Assembly: GCF_001747895.1 (NCBI RefSeq)
Contig: NZ_LNNB01000009.1
Location: forward strand, 186,001-250,000
Reading direction: 5' to 3'
Length of the DNA stretch: 64,000 nt
Origin: Staphylococcus equorum
GTDB lineage: Bacteria; Bacillota; Bacilli; Staphylococcales; Staphylococcaceae
This document shows positions 1-11,109 of the stretch, piece by piece. Each line of letters starts with the position of its first letter. The first letter of the stretch is position 1. A program made the translations under genes and the position numbers. Below the pieces are notes generated by a model, which made no database searches, was not told where the DNA came from, and worked only from the letters and a program-made list of their open reading frames with translations.

Positions 1-881
1 ACCTTAAATTAATTGAGGAAGGGTTTGATGTCATTGTACATGCTCGAGGTCAAGAAATCTCTGTAAAAGGAGAGCAAGTAGAGCATGTTAAAAAAGCAGA
101 ATCAGTACTCATTAACCTTTTGAAAGTCATTCAACAAGGTATTTCAATCTCTTCAAAAGATGTTGAAGCAGCAGTGAAAATGGCAAATAATGGTACGATT
201 CAATACTTATTAGATTTATATGAAGAAGAAATAACTAAAGATGCATACGGAAAGACCATCCGTGCAAAAACCATGGGTCAACGTATGTATGTAAATGCTA
301 TGTATCATAATGATTTAGTATTTGGTGTAGGACCAGCTGGTACAGGAAAAACCTTCTTAGCTGTTGTGTACGCTGCGAAACAGTTAAGAAAAGGAAATGT
401 TAAACGAATTGTGCTAACAAGACCTGCAGTGGAAGCAGGAGAGTCACTAGGCTTCTTGCCAGGAGACCTAAAGGAAAAGGTTGATCCATACTTAAGACCT
501 CTATATGACGGTTTAAATACTGTTTTAGGAAGAGAACAAACGGCGCGCTTTATAGAAAGAGGCATCATAGAAATTGCGCCCCTAGCTTATATGCGCGGTA
601 GAACATTAGATGATGCTTTTGTTATTTTAGATGAGGCACAAAATACAACACAAGCACAAATGAAAATGTTCTTAACTCGACTAGGTTTTGATTCGAAAAT
701 GGTAGTTACTGGAGACCAAACTCAAGTAGACTTACCTAAAGGAGTTAAAAGTGGTCTAAAAGAAGCAGTTAAAAAATTAAAAGAAGTTAAAGGCTTAAGC
801 GTACATTATCTTGATCAAAGTGATGTTGTACGTCACCCATTAGTAAGTAAAATTATTGACCGTTACGAAGGAGAAGAGTAA
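1..881 (+). CDS. phoH: PhoH-family ATPase, 5'-truncated by window edge
   Basis: Cytoplasmic P-loop ATPase of the PhoH family, linked in bacteria to RNA metabolism and stress and often adjacent to ybeY. The frame is open from base 3 to the TAA at 879-881, so the true start lies outside the window; the TTG at 120 is internal because the reading frame upstream of it continues as PhoH-like sequence. Visible motifs are the Walker A GPAGTGKT (encoded near 331-354) and Walker B VILDEAQNTT (near 620-650), followed by the TGDQTQVDLP motif. It abuts ybeY with no gap (TAA then ATG), which implies co-transcription and probable translational coupling. Family call is secure; the exact substrate in staphylococci is not known from the sequence. 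Confidence 0.93.
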   Translation, partial: LKLIEEGFDVIVHARGQEISVKGEQVEHVKKAESVLINLLKVIQQGISISSKDVEAAVKMANNGTIQYLLDLYEEEITKDAYGKTIRAKTMGQRMYVNAMYHNDLVFGVGPAGTGKTFLAVVYAAKQLRKGNVKRIVLTRPAVEAGESLGFLPGDLKEKVDPYLRPLYDGLNTVLGREQTARFIERGIIEIAPLAYMRGRTLDDAFVILDEAQNTTQAQMKMFLTRLGFDSKMVVTGDQTQVDLPKGVKSGLKEAVKKLKEVKGLSVHYLDQSDVVRHPLVSKIIDRYEGEE

Positions 882-1343
882 ATGTTTACAATAGACTTTA
901 GTGATCACACTGAAATAGTTAAAAGTGAATGGTTAACTCAGATTGATAAACTCCTCACTTTTGCAAAAGAGCAAGAACAAATTGATAGCGATGCCGAGTT
1001 ATCTGTAACTTTTGTAGATAAAACCGAAATTCAAGAAATTAATAAAATGTATCGTGATAAAGATAAAGTAACAGATGTTATATCATTTGCTTTAGAAGAA
1101 GATGAACCAGAAATTATTGGACTTGATATGCCAAGAGTATTAGGCGACATTATTATTTGTACTGACGTAGCTCAGGAACAAGCTGATTCTTACGGTCATT
1201 CTTTTGAAAGAGAATTAGGCTTTCTTGCACTCCATGGTTTCTTACATCTATTAGGTTATGATCATATAGATGAAGAGGACGAAAAAGAAATGTTTGGGCG
1301 ACAAGATCAAATTCTAAATGCTTATGGTTTAACAAGAGATTAG
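882..1343 (+). CDS. ybeY: Endoribonuclease YbeY (rRNA maturation factor)
   Basis: Metal-dependent endoribonuclease of the UPF0054 family, needed in many bacteria for 16S rRNA 3'-end maturation and ribosome quality control. The 153-residue product has the diagnostic zinc-binding signature [11 protein letters not shown] near the C-terminus, and the length is normal for the family. The ATG follows the phoH stop directly and the SD-like GAAGGAGAAG lies inside the end of phoH. dgkA starts eight bases after its stop, and era, a GTPase acting on 16S rRNA, is nearby, so the cluster has a shared ribosome-assembly theme. Confidence 0.95.
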   Translation: MFTIDFSDHTEIVKSEWLTQIDKLLTFAKEQEQIDSDAELSVTFVDKTEIQEINKMYRDKDKVTDVISFALEEDEPEIIGLDMPRVLGDIIICTDVAQEQADSYGHSFERELGFLALHGFLHLLGYDHIDEEDEKEMFGRQDQILNAYGLTRD

Positions 1344-1351
1344 AGGTAGAC

Positions 1352-1687
1352 ATGAAACGTTTTAAATACGCTTTTCAAGGTATGTTAGTACTATTAAATA
1401 AAGACAGCAAATTTTTAATGCATCTTTTATTAGGGCTTGCCACTGTTATTTGTGGTATTGCTTTTGGTATTAGTCAATTAGAATGGCTTTTTATTATTAT
1501 AGCGATAGGTGTTGTACTTGCTTTCGAAGCTATCAATACAGCAGTAGAATATGTGGTTGATTTAGTTACAGGTGATTATCATATATTAGCAAAAAAGGCT
1601 AAAGATATTGCTGCTTTTAGTGTTGTGCTAGCTTCTATTACTGCACTTGCTATTGGTCTCGTTGTTTTTTTACCATATGTGTTCTAA
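1352..1687 (+). CDS. dgkA: Diacylglycerol/undecaprenol kinase, integral membrane
   Basis: Small DgkA-family lipid kinase. In Gram-positive bacteria this family mainly phosphorylates undecaprenol, recycling the carrier lipid for cell-wall synthesis. The 111 residues hold three hydrophobic segments (roughly residues 28-47, 48-66 and 88-110) and the family motif EAINTAVEYVVDLV around residues 60-73, whose acidic residues bind Mg-ATP. Start ATG 1352 has AGAGGTAG (1343-1350) as SD. It follows ybeY closely, as in other Firmicutes. Whether undecaprenol or diacylglycerol is the substrate here is inferred from Gram-positive relatives. Confidence 0.93.
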   Translation: MKRFKYAFQGMLVLLNKDSKFLMHLLLGLATVICGIAFGISQLEWLFIIIAIGVVLAFEAINTAVEYVVDLVTGDYHILAKKAKDIAAFSVVLASITALAIGLVVFLPYVF

Positions 1688-1806
1688 ATTGTAGTGCAAT
1701 TTTATAGAATTTGTTTATACTTAAAGAACAGAGTAATTAAACATTAAATCGATAATTAAGTGGATTTTTTTAATAACCCTTAATATTGAATAGGAGCGTG
1801 TTAGCT

Positions 1807-2211
1807 ATGGCTTATCAATCACACTATTTTACAGAAGTAAGAAATGCTCAAGCCAATTCATATTCACCATATAGTAATTTTAAAGTTGGTGCATATTTAA
1901 GAACGAAAGACGGTAAAGTTTATCATGGAGCAAATGTTGAAAACGCAGCATACTCAATGGCAATTTGTGCAGAGAGATCAAGTTTGGTTGCTGCAATATC
2001 AGATGGTTATAGACCAGGTGATTTTGAATCAATTACAGTTACTGTTGATGCAGATGCGCCATCTTCACCATGTGGTGAATGTCGTCAGGTGTTAAAAGAA
2101 CTATGCGATGACGATATGCCAGTATATATGACTAATCATAAAGGCGATATGATAGAATCAACCGTAAATGACTTATTACCATTAGGATTTTCTGGAAAGG
2201 ATTTAAATTAA
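1807..2211 (+). CDS. cdd: Cytidine deaminase
   Basis: Tetrameric zinc enzyme that deaminates cytidine and deoxycytidine in pyrimidine salvage. The zinc site is complete: an [20 protein letters not shown] block followed by the PCGECRQVL motif, supplying the three Cys ligands and the catalytic Glu of CAE. I place the start at ATG 1807, giving 134 residues, because TAGGAGCG at 1791-1798 is a good SD ten bases upstream; an in-frame TTG at 1786 precedes that SD and is unlikely. The stop overlaps the era start by one base (TAATG), so translation is probably coupled. Confidence 0.95.
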   Translation: MAYQSHYFTEVRNAQANSYSPYSNFKVGAYLRTKDGKVYHGANVENAAYSMAICAERSSLVAAISDGYRPGDFESITVTVDADAPSSPCGECRQVLKELCDDDMPVYMTNHKGDMIESTVNDLLPLGFSGKDLN

Positions 2212-3110
2212 TGACAGGACATAAATCAGGATTTATATCAATTATAGGTAGACCCAATGTTGGGAAATCTACGTTTGTTAATCGTGTAATTGGACATAAG
2301 ATAGCTATTATGTCTGATAAAGCACAAACTACAAGAAACAAAATTCAAGGCGTTATGACACAAGAAGATGCTCAAATTATTTTCTTAGATACACCTGGTA
2401 TTCATAAACCGAAACATAAATTAGGCGACTACATGATGCGTGTCGCTACAAACACGTTATCTGAAATAGATGCTATTATGTTCATGGTAAATGTAAATGA
2501 AGACATAGGTCGTGGTGATGAGTATATTATGGATATGCTTAAAACGATTAAAACACCTGTCTTTTTAGTATTAAATAAAATTGATTTAGTACACCCAGAT
2601 GAACTTATGCCAAGAATTGAAAAATACAAAAAATATATGGATTTCACTGAAATTGTACCAATTTCAGCACTGGAAGGCTTAAATGTAGATCATTTTATAA
2701 ATGTAATAAAATCTTATCTACCAGAAGGACCTAAGTACTATCCAGATGATCAAATCTCTGATCATCCAGAACAATTTGTTGTAGGCGAGTTAATTCGTGA
2801 AAAGATTTTACATTTAACAAGTGAAGAAATCCCTCATGCCATTGGTGTAAACGTAGATCGCATGGTTAAAGAAGATGAAGACAGAGTTAGAATTGAAGCA
2901 ACAATATTTGTTGAACGAGATTCACAAAAAGGTATTGTTATTGGTAAAGGCGGTAAAAAACTTAAAGAAGTTGGTAAACGTGCACGCCAAGATATCGAAA
3001 TGTTACTAGGATCTAAAGTTTATTTAGAACTTTGGGTAAAAGTCCAAAAAGATTGGCGAAATAAAGTTAACTTCATCCGTCAAATGGGTTATTTAGAAGA
3101 TCGAGATTAA
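2211..3110 (+). CDS. era: GTPase Era, 16S rRNA-binding
   Basis: Essential Ras-like GTPase that binds the 3' end of 16S rRNA during 30S assembly. G1 is GRPNVGKS (about residues 13-20), G3 is DTPG (64-67), G4 is NKID (124-127), and a C-terminal KH domain carries the [11 protein letters not shown] loop. Length 299 is standard. The ATG at 2211 overlaps the cdd stop by a single base. recO begins 21 bases downstream, as in Bacillus and Staphylococcus. Confidence 0.97.
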   Translation: MTGHKSGFISIIGRPNVGKSTFVNRVIGHKIAIMSDKAQTTRNKIQGVMTQEDAQIIFLDTPGIHKPKHKLGDYMMRVATNTLSEIDAIMFMVNVNEDIGRGDEYIMDMLKTIKTPVFLVLNKIDLVHPDELMPRIEKYKKYMDFTEIVPISALEGLNVDHFINVIKSYLPEGPKYYPDDQISDHPEQFVVGELIREKILHLTSEEIPHAIGVNVDRMVKEDEDRVRIEATIFVERDSQKGIVIGKGGKKLKEVGKRARQDIEMLLGSKVYLELWVKVQKDWRNKVNFIRQMGYLEDRD

Positions 3111-3131
3111 TTTGGGAGTCGGTGAGCTAAT

Positions 3132-3890
3132 GTGTTAATCAAACAAAAAGGTATTATTATTAAAACGGTTGATTATGGCGAATCCGATAAAATTATCACA
3201 ATTTTAAATGAGCATGGTGCAAAAGTACCACTAATGGTGCGAAGAGCTAAAAAAAGCAAAAGTGGTTTACAAGCTAATACACAGTTATTTGTGTATGGCT
3301 TATTTATTTATTCTAAATGGAAGGGTATGGGAACACTGAGTTCTGTCGATGTAATAGACCAAAATTACAACCTTCGTTTAGATATTTATGAAAGTAGCTT
3401 TGCGAGTTTAAGTGCAGAAACAATTGACCGCTCGATTGAAAGTGATGAAATTTCTCAATATAGCTATGATTTATTACATTTTGTATTGTCGAAAATTAAA
3501 GATGGTGTATCTGCCCAACTCATGTCAGTCGTTGTTTTATTAAAATGTATGACAAAATTTGGCTTCAATGCTATTTTTGACAAGTGTGTAGTTACTGATA
3601 GTAATGATCAATCTCGTTTAATTGGTTATAGTTTTAAATTTGATGGTGCTATTTCTGCGAATGTGCGACATCAAGATCCACATGCACTTATTTTAATGAA
3701 TAAAACACTTTATCTATTGGATATATTGCAAAAATTGCCGATTGGTCAAATGAGTTCTTTGAGTATTCATGATGATGTAGTAGATGAAATGTCAGAGTTA
3801 ATGATTATGCTCTATAGCGAATATGCAGGTATGTTTTTTAAAAGTCAAAAGTTAATTAACCAACTACATAGATTAGATAGTAATCTGTAA
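3132..3890 (+). CDS. recO: DNA repair protein RecO
   Basis: Recombination mediator of the RecFOR pathway, which loads RecA on gapped DNA coated with SSB. The 252-residue product begins with the N-terminal OB fold typical of RecO ([19 protein letters not shown]) and has the alpha-helical C-terminal domain. The start is GTG 3132, preceded by GGTGAG at 3121-3126. An ATG at 3130 overlapping it is out of frame and meets a stop after two codons. It closes the phoH-recO run and is followed by a strong hairpin terminator. Confidence 0.93.
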   Translation: MLIKQKGIIIKTVDYGESDKIITILNEHGAKVPLMVRRAKKSKSGLQANTQLFVYGLFIYSKWKGMGTLSSVDVIDQNYNLRLDIYESSFASLSAETIDRSIESDEISQYSYDLLHFVLSKIKDGVSAQLMSVVVLLKCMTKFGFNAIFDKCVVTDSNDQSRLIGYSFKFDGAISANVRHQDPHALILMNKTLYLLDILQKLPIGQMSSLSIHDDVVDEMSELMIMLYSEYAGMFFKSQKLINQLHRLDSNL

Positions 3891-3918
3891 TTATCTATGT
3901 ATTAGGAAAACGTAAATT

Positions 3919-3964
3919 TTAAAAAGAGTGCACCTTGGATTTTATACAAGGTGCACTCTTTATA
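3919..3964. terminator. Bidirectional terminator after recO
   Basis: AAAGAGTGCACCTT pairs with AAGGTGCACTCTTT around an 11-base loop, with A-run and T-run flanks. It ends the recO transcript and could also stop minus-strand transcription past glyS. Confidence 0.85.
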
Positions 3965-4002
3965 TATTGATAATATGAATTATTTCAGTTTGTTGAATAC
4001 AT

Positions 4003-4047
4003 GAAAAATGATGAATTCTATTGAATTAAAATAGAATTCATCATTTT
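4003..4047. terminator. Second hairpin between recO and glyS
   Basis: AAAATGATGAATTCTA pairs with TAGAATTCATCATTTT around an AT-rich loop. Since glyS converges on this point from the minus strand, this is its likely terminator, while the 3919-3964 hairpin serves recO. Confidence 0.7.
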
Positions 4048-4090
4048 ATTATTTATCTGCTAAATCACAGCAGTGTATTTTATTAAAAAA

Positions 4091-5482
4091 TTAGAATTTT
4101 ACTTTTTCAGTTAAGAAAGCTTCTAATTCTGAAATTGGCATACGTACTTGTTCCATTGAATCACGGTCACGTACTGTAACTTGTTGATCTTCTAATGAAT
4201 CAAAGTCAAAAGTTATACAGTAAGGTGTGCCGATTTCATCTTGACGACGGTAGCGTTTACCAATAGATTGTGATTCATCGAAATCTATTGCAAAGTTAGT
4301 GCTTAGCTCTTCAAATATTTTGATAGCGTCGCCAGATAATTTTTTGCTTAATGGTAAGATAGCGGCTTTATATGGTGCTAGAGCAGGGTGGAAGTGTAAT
4401 ACAGTTCTAGAATCTTTACTTCCTTCAACGCCTTCCTCACTATATGCATCACATAAGAAAGCTAATGTAACACGATCAGCACCTAATGAAGGTTCGATAC
4501 AATATGGAATATATTTTTCGCCTGATTCTTGATCGTGATATTGGAAATCTTCACCTGAATGTTCACTGTGTTGTTTCAAGTCGAAGTCTGTACGACTTGC
4601 GATTCCCCATAATTCACCCCAACCGAATGGGAAACGATATTCAATATCTGTTGTAGCATTAGAATAGTGAGATAATTCATCAGCGTCATGATCACGTAAA
4701 CGTGTAGCTTCTTCGCTTAAATTTAAGTCTTTTAACCATTGACTTGCAAATGTTTTCCAGTAGTTATACCATTCAATTTCTTCACCAGGTTTACAGAAGA
4801 ATTCTAATTCCATTTGTTCGAATTCACGTGTTCTGAATATGAAGTTACCAGGTGTAATTTCATTACGGAATGATTTACCAACTTGGCCAATACCAAATGG
4901 TAATTTTTTACGCATTGTACGTTGTACATTTTTATAGTTTACGAAAATACCTTGTGCAGTTTCTGGACGTAAGAAAATTTCATTTGTTGAACTTTCAGTT
5001 ACGCCTTGGAACGTTTTAAACATTAAGTTGAATTGACGAATATCAGTCCAATTGGCTGTACCACTTACAGAACAAACAATACCTTCTTCATCGATAATAC
5101 GTTTCATTTCGTCGAAACTTAAGCCATCAGCTACAAAGTTTTCATCGCCTTTAACATTTGCCATATGATCTTCGATAATTTTGTCAGCACGATAACGAAT
5201 CTTGCTGTCTTTGTTATCGATCATAGGATCGTTAAAGTTACCTAAGTGACCTGAAGCTTCCCAAGTTTTTGGGTTCATTAAAATAGCTGCATCAATACCA
5301 ACGTTATATGGTGATTGAGTGATAAATTTTTGCCACCAAGCTTTTTTAATATTATTTTTTAATTCTACTCCTAGTGGACCGTAATCCCATGTATTTGATA
5401 AACCACCATAAATATCACTACCAGGGAATACAAAACCTCTATGTTTTGCTAATGAGACAATTGTTTCCATATCTTTTGTCAT
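4091..5482 (-). CDS. glyS: Glycyl-tRNA synthetase, homodimeric type
   Basis: Class II aminoacyl-tRNA synthetase charging tRNA-Gly, of the alpha2 (eukaryote/archaea-like) type used by staphylococci rather than the alpha2beta2 GlyQS type. Class II features visible are [25 protein letters not shown] (motif 2 region) and the motif 3 stretch [14 protein letters not shown], with a C-terminal anticodon-binding domain. The start is ATG 5482 (463 residues), eight bases after the minus-strand SD AAAGGAG; the frame is open 12 codons further upstream, but that part lies inside the leader terminator and SD. It is transcribed alone and opposite to its neighbours, behind a T-box leader. Confidence 0.96.
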   Translation of the reverse strand: MTKDMETIVSLAKHRGFVFPGSDIYGGLSNTWDYGPLGVELKNNIKKAWWQKFITQSPYNVGIDAAILMNPKTWEASGHLGNFNDPMIDNKDSKIRYRADKIIEDHMANVKGDENFVADGLSFDEMKRIIDEEGIVCSVSGTANWTDIRQFNLMFKTFQGVTESSTNEIFLRPETAQGIFVNYKNVQRTMRKKLPFGIGQVGKSFRNEITPGNFIFRTREFEQMELEFFCKPGEEIEWYNYWKTFASQWLKDLNLSEEATRLRDHDADELSHYSNATTDIEYRFPFGWGELWGIASRTDFDLKQHSEHSGEDFQYHDQESGEKYIPYCIEPSLGADRVTLAFLCDAYSEEGVEGSKDSRTVLHFHPALAPYKAAILPLSKKLSGDAIKIFEELSTNFAIDFDESQSIGKRYRRQDEIGTPYCITFDFDSLEDQQVTVRDRDSMEQVRMPISELEAFLTEKVKF

Positions 5483-5511
5483 AAAAAAACACTCCTTTTT
5501 AACATAAAAAC

Positions 5512-5720
5512 GCCCCAAGACAAAGAAAAAGCCAAAAAAACTTAATCATTGTCTTGGGACGAGTTAATCATTTTTAATCACATATAAAATATACATGTTT
5601 ATTTAAATTATTCTTGATAACCCGCGGTTCCACCCAACTTAGTGTGTACACTCGCTTTTATCTATCATTTAATTGTGGCCAATGAGTCTTGTTAGGCTTT
5701 CACTGTCCCCAACTCGCTTT
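5512..5720 (-). promoter_or_regulatory. T-box leader controlling glyS
   Basis: The minus strand carries the conserved T-box core GGGTGGAACCGCGG (plus-strand 5620-5637), which forms the antiterminator bulge that binds the tRNA acceptor end. Downstream is a rho-independent terminator: CCCAAGACAA pairs with TTGTCTTGGG (plus 5514-5523 and 5549-5558) followed by a T-run. The arrangement implies that uncharged tRNA-Gly promotes read-through into glyS. The leader is compact, with little room for stem II/IIA/B, as reported for glycine T-boxes. I did not assign the specifier codon. Confidence 0.92.
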
Positions 5721-5727
5721 AATTTTA

Positions 5728-5756
5728 ATATTAATGTATTGTGCGTTTATTAGCAA
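5728..5756 (-). promoter_or_regulatory. Candidate glyS T-box promoter
   Basis: On the minus strand TTGCTA (plus 5751-5756) and TAATAT (plus 5728-5733) are separated by 17 bases, placing the start of transcription just before the first leader helix. The -10 is a weak match, so this is tentative. Confidence 0.45.
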
Positions 5757-5770
5757 GTAATTATATGTAT

Positions 5771-5799
5771 TTGTAGCAATTAAAAATTCCATGTATAAT
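5771..5799 (+). promoter_or_regulatory. Candidate ccpN promoter
   Basis: TTGTAG (5771-5776), 17 bases, then a perfect TATAAT (5794-5799). Transcription would start about 20 bases before the ccpN coding region, diverging from the glyS leader. Confidence 0.65.
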
Positions 5800-5829
5800 T
5801 AAGAAGAATGAGTGAAGGGGTGAAGTACA

Positions 5830-6453
5830 ATAGAACTAAGTAAAAGACAACAGCAAATAGTTGAAATTGTCAAAAACAACGGTCCTATAACTGGTGAGCA
5901 TATAGCAGAAAGACTTAGTTTGACACGTGCAACATTAAGACCTGACTTAGCCATTTTAACAATGTCCGGTATTTTAGAAGCTAGACCACGTGTAGGTTAT
6001 TATTATTCTGGTAAGCCAAAGAATAAATTACTAGCTGATCAATTAAAACAATATATAGTGAAAGATTATGCATCACATCCTGTTGTGGTTAAAAATGAGA
6101 TGTCAGTTTATGATGCAATATGTACAATATTTTTAGAAGATGTCAGTACGTTATTCGTAATCAATAGTAATGGAGATTTTATTGGTGTTTGTTCGCGTAA
6201 GGATTTACTACGAGCATCTATGATTGGTGAAGATATACACACAATGCCTGTAAATATTATTATGACACGCATGCCGAACTTAAGCTTTATTCTTGAAGAT
6301 GAAAGAGTCGTTTTTGCAGCCAATTTAATGATTGAAAAAGAAATTGATTCACTACCCATCGTAATCAAAAAAGAAAATGGCAAATATGAAGTCAAAGGAC
6401 GTATATCAAAAACTACAATTACAAAAATCTTTGTATCATTATTAAACGAATAG
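5830..6453 (+). CDS. ccpN: CcpN-like gluconeogenesis repressor, probable ATA start
   Basis: CBS-domain repressor. In B. subtilis CcpN (YqzB) represses gapB and pckA during glycolytic growth. The protein has an N-terminal winged HTH (ELSKRQQQIVEIV to LTRATLRPDLAILTMSG) followed by two CBS domains (about residues 85-205). No ATG, GTG or TTG opens the full domain: the first usual in-frame start is TTG 5920, which would delete most of the HTH. Homologous sequence continues upstream to ATA 5830 (STIELSKRQ-like), and AAGGGGTGA at 5815-5823 is an SD at correct spacing for that ATA. I therefore annotate 207 residues from ATA. The alternatives are a one-base insertion after GTG 5820, or a sequencing error. 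Confidence 0.75.
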   Translation: MELSKRQQQIVEIVKNNGPITGEHIAERLSLTRATLRPDLAILTMSGILEARPRVGYYYSGKPKNKLLADQLKQYIVKDYASHPVVVKNEMSVYDAICTIFLEDVSTLFVINSNGDFIGVCSRKDLLRASMIGEDIHTMPVNIIMTRMPNLSFILEDERVVFAANLMIEKEIDSLPIVIKKENGKYEVKGRISKTTITKIFVSLLNE

Positions 6454-6467
6454 GTGGTATTTAACTT

Positions 6468-7292
6468 ATGGAAAATATAAAAATTATAGTCGCATCGGAC
6501 TCGGTAGGAGAAACAGCTGAACTTGTGGCAAGAGCATGTATTTCACAATTTAATCCAAATCAATGCGATAGTGAAATTAATAGATATCCGTATATTGAAA
6601 CTTTAGAAAATGTAGATGAAGTTATCCAAGTAGCTAAAGATACAGAAGCTATTGTTGTCTATACACTAGTTAAACCGGAAATAAGAAAATATATGGAATC
6701 AAAAATCAAAGAGGATGCAATAAAATCCGTAGATATTATGGGTCCGCTAATGAATATCCTCTTAGACAAAATTGATGAACAGCCTTATTTTGAACCAGGG
6801 CTAGTACATCAATTAGATGAGGCCTATTTCAAAAAAATTGATGCAATTGAATTTGCTGTAAAATACGATGATGGCAAAGATCCTAAGGGACTAACAAAAG
6901 CAGATATCGTGCTACTCGGAATCTCTAGAACTTCAAAAACCCCACTATCACAATATCTTGCACACAAAAGTTATAAGGTGATGAATATACCTATTGTCCC
7001 AGAAGTAACACCACCGGATGATTTGTTTAACGTTGATCCATCAAAATGCATTGCTTTAAAAATAAGTGAAGAAAAATTAAACCGTATTCGTAAAGAACGT
7101 TTAAAACAACTCGGTTTAGGTGACAGTGCAAGATATGCGACTGAGCAGCGTATTGAAGAAGAATTAAATTACTTTCATGAACTCGTGGATAAGATAGGTT
7201 GTCCAGTTATTGATGTTTCTGATAAAGCGATAGAAGAAACTGCAAATGATATTATTAGCATTATTGAGCAAAATAGTTTCAAAAACCAATGA
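6468..7292 (+). CDS. ppsR: PpsR/YqfL-family kinase-pyrophosphorylase
   Basis: DUF299 family: bifunctional ADP-dependent Ser/Thr kinase and Pi-dependent pyrophosphorylase that regulates pyruvate phosphate dikinase or PEP synthase in other organisms. The P-loop-like motif [15 protein letters not shown] lies around residues 151-165, and the 274-residue length is normal. It begins 14 bases after ccpN. In B. subtilis the same pair exists (ccpN-ccpR, yqzB-yqfL), and CcpR antagonises CcpN, so a role in carbon-flux control is more plausible than PPDK control here. The actual target protein is not evident from the window. Confidence 0.88.
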   Translation: MENIKIIVASDSVGETAELVARACISQFNPNQCDSEINRYPYIETLENVDEVIQVAKDTEAIVVYTLVKPEIRKYMESKIKEDAIKSVDIMGPLMNILLDKIDEQPYFEPGLVHQLDEAYFKKIDAIEFAVKYDDGKDPKGLTKADIVLLGISRTSKTPLSQYLAHKSYKVMNIPIVPEVTPPDDLFNVDPSKCIALKISEEKLNRIRKERLKQLGLGDSARYATEQRIEEELNYFHELVDKIGCPVIDVSDKAIEETANDIISIIEQNSFKNQ

Positions 7293-7335
7293 AAAAAGCT
7301 ATAATATTGTAATTAATGTCTAATAGGTGATTAAG

Positions 7336-9120
7336 TTGCGAATAGAACAATCAACAATAAATGAAATAAAAGATAAGACTGACATACTCGACTTAGTAAG
7401 CGAGTATGTCAAATTAGAAAAAAGGGGACGCAATTATATTGGTTTGTGTCCTTTTCATGATGAAAAAACACCGTCATTTACAGTGTCAGAAGACAAACAA
7501 ATTTGTCATTGCTTTGGTTGTAAAAAAGGTGGCAATGTTTTTCAATTTACTCAAGAAATAAAAGATATTCCTTTTACAGAAGCAGTAAAAGAATTAGGTG
7601 AACGTGTAAATATTGAAGTTGAAACTGACCAAAGTGCTTCAGGGCAAGATGATAAACATCAGGTTGCATCAGAAGATTTGCAAATGATTGAAATGCATGA
7701 ACTGATGCAAGAATATTATCACTATGCATTGAAGAAAACAGTTGAAGGTGAAGCAGCTTTAACTTATTTAAAAGAACGTGGATTTACAGATGCATTAATT
7801 GATGCAAGAAAAATTGGCTATGCACCAAAGAATTCTCACTTTTGTCATGATTTTTTACAAAAAAAAGGTTACGATATTCAATTAGCCTATGAAGCGGGTT
7901 TATTGTCTAGAAATGAAGAGAATTTCAGTTATTATGATCGCTTTCGAGATCGAGTGATGTTTCCGCTGATGAACGCTCAAGGTAGAACAGTAGGTTATTC
8001 TGGTAGAACATATACGAATCAAGAGCCTAAGTACCTTAATAGTCCTGAAACGCCCATCTTCCAGAAACGAAGATTGTTATATAATGTTGATAAGGCGCGA
8101 AAATCGATACGCAAAAATGATGAAATTATCTTATTAGAAGGATTTATGGATGTCATTAAAGTTGACCAAGCTGGAATCAAACAAGTCGTTGCTAGCATGG
8201 GTACACAAATTTCACAAGAACATATTGCTTTCATCAAGAAACTCACATCTAATGTAACGTTAATGTTTGATGGTGACTTTGCAGGTAGTGAAGCAACATT
8301 GAAATCAGGTCAAGCGTTATTGGAACAAGGATTTAATGTATTTGTGGTACAACTTCCAAAAGATATGGATCCAGATGAATATATTGGAAAACACGGCGCT
8401 GATGCATTTAACTATTATGTAGAACATGAAAAGAAATCATATATTTTATATAAAGTGCATATACATCAAGATGAAATAGACAATAACGATTTATCATATG
8501 AAAGATATTTAAAAGAGATAACAAATGATATATCACTCATGAAGTCATCAATACTTCGTAAAAAGATATTGCAAGAAGTATCGGAATTGTTTAAAGTTAG
8601 CTTGGATAGTCTAAATAATGAAGTAGGACACCAACAAGATTATTATCAACCTCAAGCGTATCAATTACCAACAGTCCCACAATTTAATAACTTAAACAAA
8701 AACGAAAAAGCAGAACGTGCTTTATTAAAACATTTTATGAATGATAAAGACACTTTCTTGAATTATCACAAATTACTTCAAGTAGAAGACTTTACAAATG
8801 AGTATTTTAAGCGTATATTTAATGTTTTACACCAGTTTTACTCTGAGCATGATACATTTAATATTAGTGACGTTTTACAGTACATTGATTCCAATGAAAT
8901 CAAGGAAGCATTTATATCATTAGATAACTATATGATAAATGAAGAACCATTTGAATATGAAATTGATGACTATGTAAATACACTAACATCTAATAGAAAT
9001 GAAGAAACGATAGAATCGCTTAATCATAAGCTACGGGAGGCTTCGAGGTTAGGTGATTTAGAATTGCAAAAATATTATTTAGAAAAAATTGTAAATCATA
9101 ATAAAAATAGGATGAATTAA
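7336..9120 (+). CDS. dnaG: DNA primase DnaG
   Basis: Synthesises RNA primers at the replication fork and binds the replicative helicase. N-terminal CHC2 zinc finger [25 protein letters not shown] (about residues 38-62), central TOPRIM with EGFMDVI and [10 protein letters not shown], and a C-terminal helicase-interaction domain. I start at TTG 7336 (594 residues, [14 protein letters not shown]), because AGGTGA at 7325-7330 is an SD at five-base spacing; the GTG at 7327 lies inside that SD. It precedes sigA in the conserved macromolecular synthesis arrangement, without rpsU. Confidence 0.96.
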   Translation: MRIEQSTINEIKDKTDILDLVSEYVKLEKRGRNYIGLCPFHDEKTPSFTVSEDKQICHCFGCKKGGNVFQFTQEIKDIPFTEAVKELGERVNIEVETDQSASGQDDKHQVASEDLQMIEMHELMQEYYHYALKKTVEGEAALTYLKERGFTDALIDARKIGYAPKNSHFCHDFLQKKGYDIQLAYEAGLLSRNEENFSYYDRFRDRVMFPLMNAQGRTVGYSGRTYTNQEPKYLNSPETPIFQKRRLLYNVDKARKSIRKNDEIILLEGFMDVIKVDQAGIKQVVASMGTQISQEHIAFIKKLTSNVTLMFDGDFAGSEATLKSGQALLEQGFNVFVVQLPKDMDPDEYIGKHGADAFNYYVEHEKKSYILYKVHIHQDEIDNNDLSYERYLKEITNDISLMKSSILRKKILQEVSELFKVSLDSLNNEVGHQQDYYQPQAYQLPTVPQFNNLNKNEKAERALLKHFMNDKDTFLNYHKLLQVEDFTNEYFKRIFNVLHQFYSEHDTFNISDVLQYIDSNEIKEAFISLDNYMINEEPFEYEIDDYVNTLTSNRNEETIESLNHKLREASRLGDLELQKYYLEKIVNHNKNRMN

Positions 9121-9185
9121 TTCAATAATGAATGTATGTGTATATTAATAGGATTAACAGCCTGTATACTAGAATGTTATTTTAA

Positions 9186-10364
<1,179 letters not shown>

Positions 10365-10369
10365 CTTTT

Positions 10370-10408
10370 TAGCTCTTTTGTACAACGATGTACAAAAGAG
10401 CTTTTTAC
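10370..10408 (+). terminator. Terminator after sigA
   Basis: AGCTCTTTTGTACA pairs with TGTACAAAAGAGCT around a short ACGA loop and is followed by a T-run. trmK starts 24 bases later, so trmK is expressed by read-through or a weak local promoter. Confidence 0.88.
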
Positions 10409-10431
10409 ATATACATAGAGGAGAACTTTTT

Positions 10432-11109
10432 ATGATTCCATTAAATCAAAGATTAAAAAAAGTAAGTACTTATATACAAGGCGATTGTCTAGCGGACATC
10501 GGTTCGGACCATGCATATTTACCAATTTTTGCAATTGAAAACAACTTAACGCAAAAGGCAATTGCTGGTGAAGTGATCAAAGGACCGTTTGAAGCATCAA
10601 AGCGCAATGTCATTGAACAACAACTACATTCAGTTATTGATGTTAGACTCGGTGACGGTTTATCTGTCATACAAAAGAGTGACAATATTTCATCGATTAC
10701 GATTTGTGGTATGGGCGGGCCTTTAATTGCTAAAATACTAGATGAAGGTTCTGAAAAATTAACAAATCAACCGAGATTGATTTTGCAAAGCAACATCCAA
10801 TCTAGTGCCATACGAAAACAACTTGTGAAGATGAATTACAGTATTATAGCTGAGGATATATTAGAAGAAAAAGGTCATATATATGAAATTATTGTTGCAG
10901 ATTATTTAGAAAGTGTTGAACCTTTATCATCACAAGCATTAAAATTTGGCCCTGAATTATTGAAAAATAAAAACAATTTGTTTTTCAAAAAATGGGAACG
11001 CGAACGAGATGCATTATATAAAATACAACAGAATTTAAATCCACAACAGCACGCCGAACGCTTAAATGAAATCAATAATGAAATTAATTTAATCAATGAG
11101 GTGATATAA
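10432..11109 (+). CDS. trmK: tRNA (adenine(22)-N1)-methyltransferase TrmK
   Basis: SAM-dependent Rossmann-fold methyltransferase that methylates A22 in the D-loop of tRNA; in S. aureus it is reported as needed for viability. SAM-binding loop CLADIGSDHAYLPI and the catalytic-core motif ITICGMGGPLIAKIL are present. Start ATG 10432 (225 residues) follows AGAGGAGA at 10417-10424; the frame is open 18 codons upstream, but that runs through the sigA terminator. The next gene begins directly after the stop. Confidence 0.92.
   Translation: MIPLNQRLKKVSTYIQGDCLADIGSDHAYLPIFAIENNLTQKAIAGEVIKGPFEASKRNVIEQQLHSVIDVRLGDGLSVIQKSDNISSITICGMGGPLIAKILDEGSEKLTNQPRLILQSNIQSSAIRKQLVKMNYSIIAEDILEEKGHIYEIIVADYLESVEPLSSQALKFGPELLKNKNNLFFKKWERERDALYKIQQNLNPQQHAERLNEINNEINLINEVI

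Noticed and set aside
120-881. TTG 120 as the phoH start
   Set aside because: The frame is open and PhoH-like upstream to base 3, so the gene is cut by the window edge and does not start at 120.
5483-5518. Twelve-codon N-terminal extension of glyS
   Set aside because: It crosses the T-box terminator and the SD; ATG 5482 has the correct spacing and gives the normal length.
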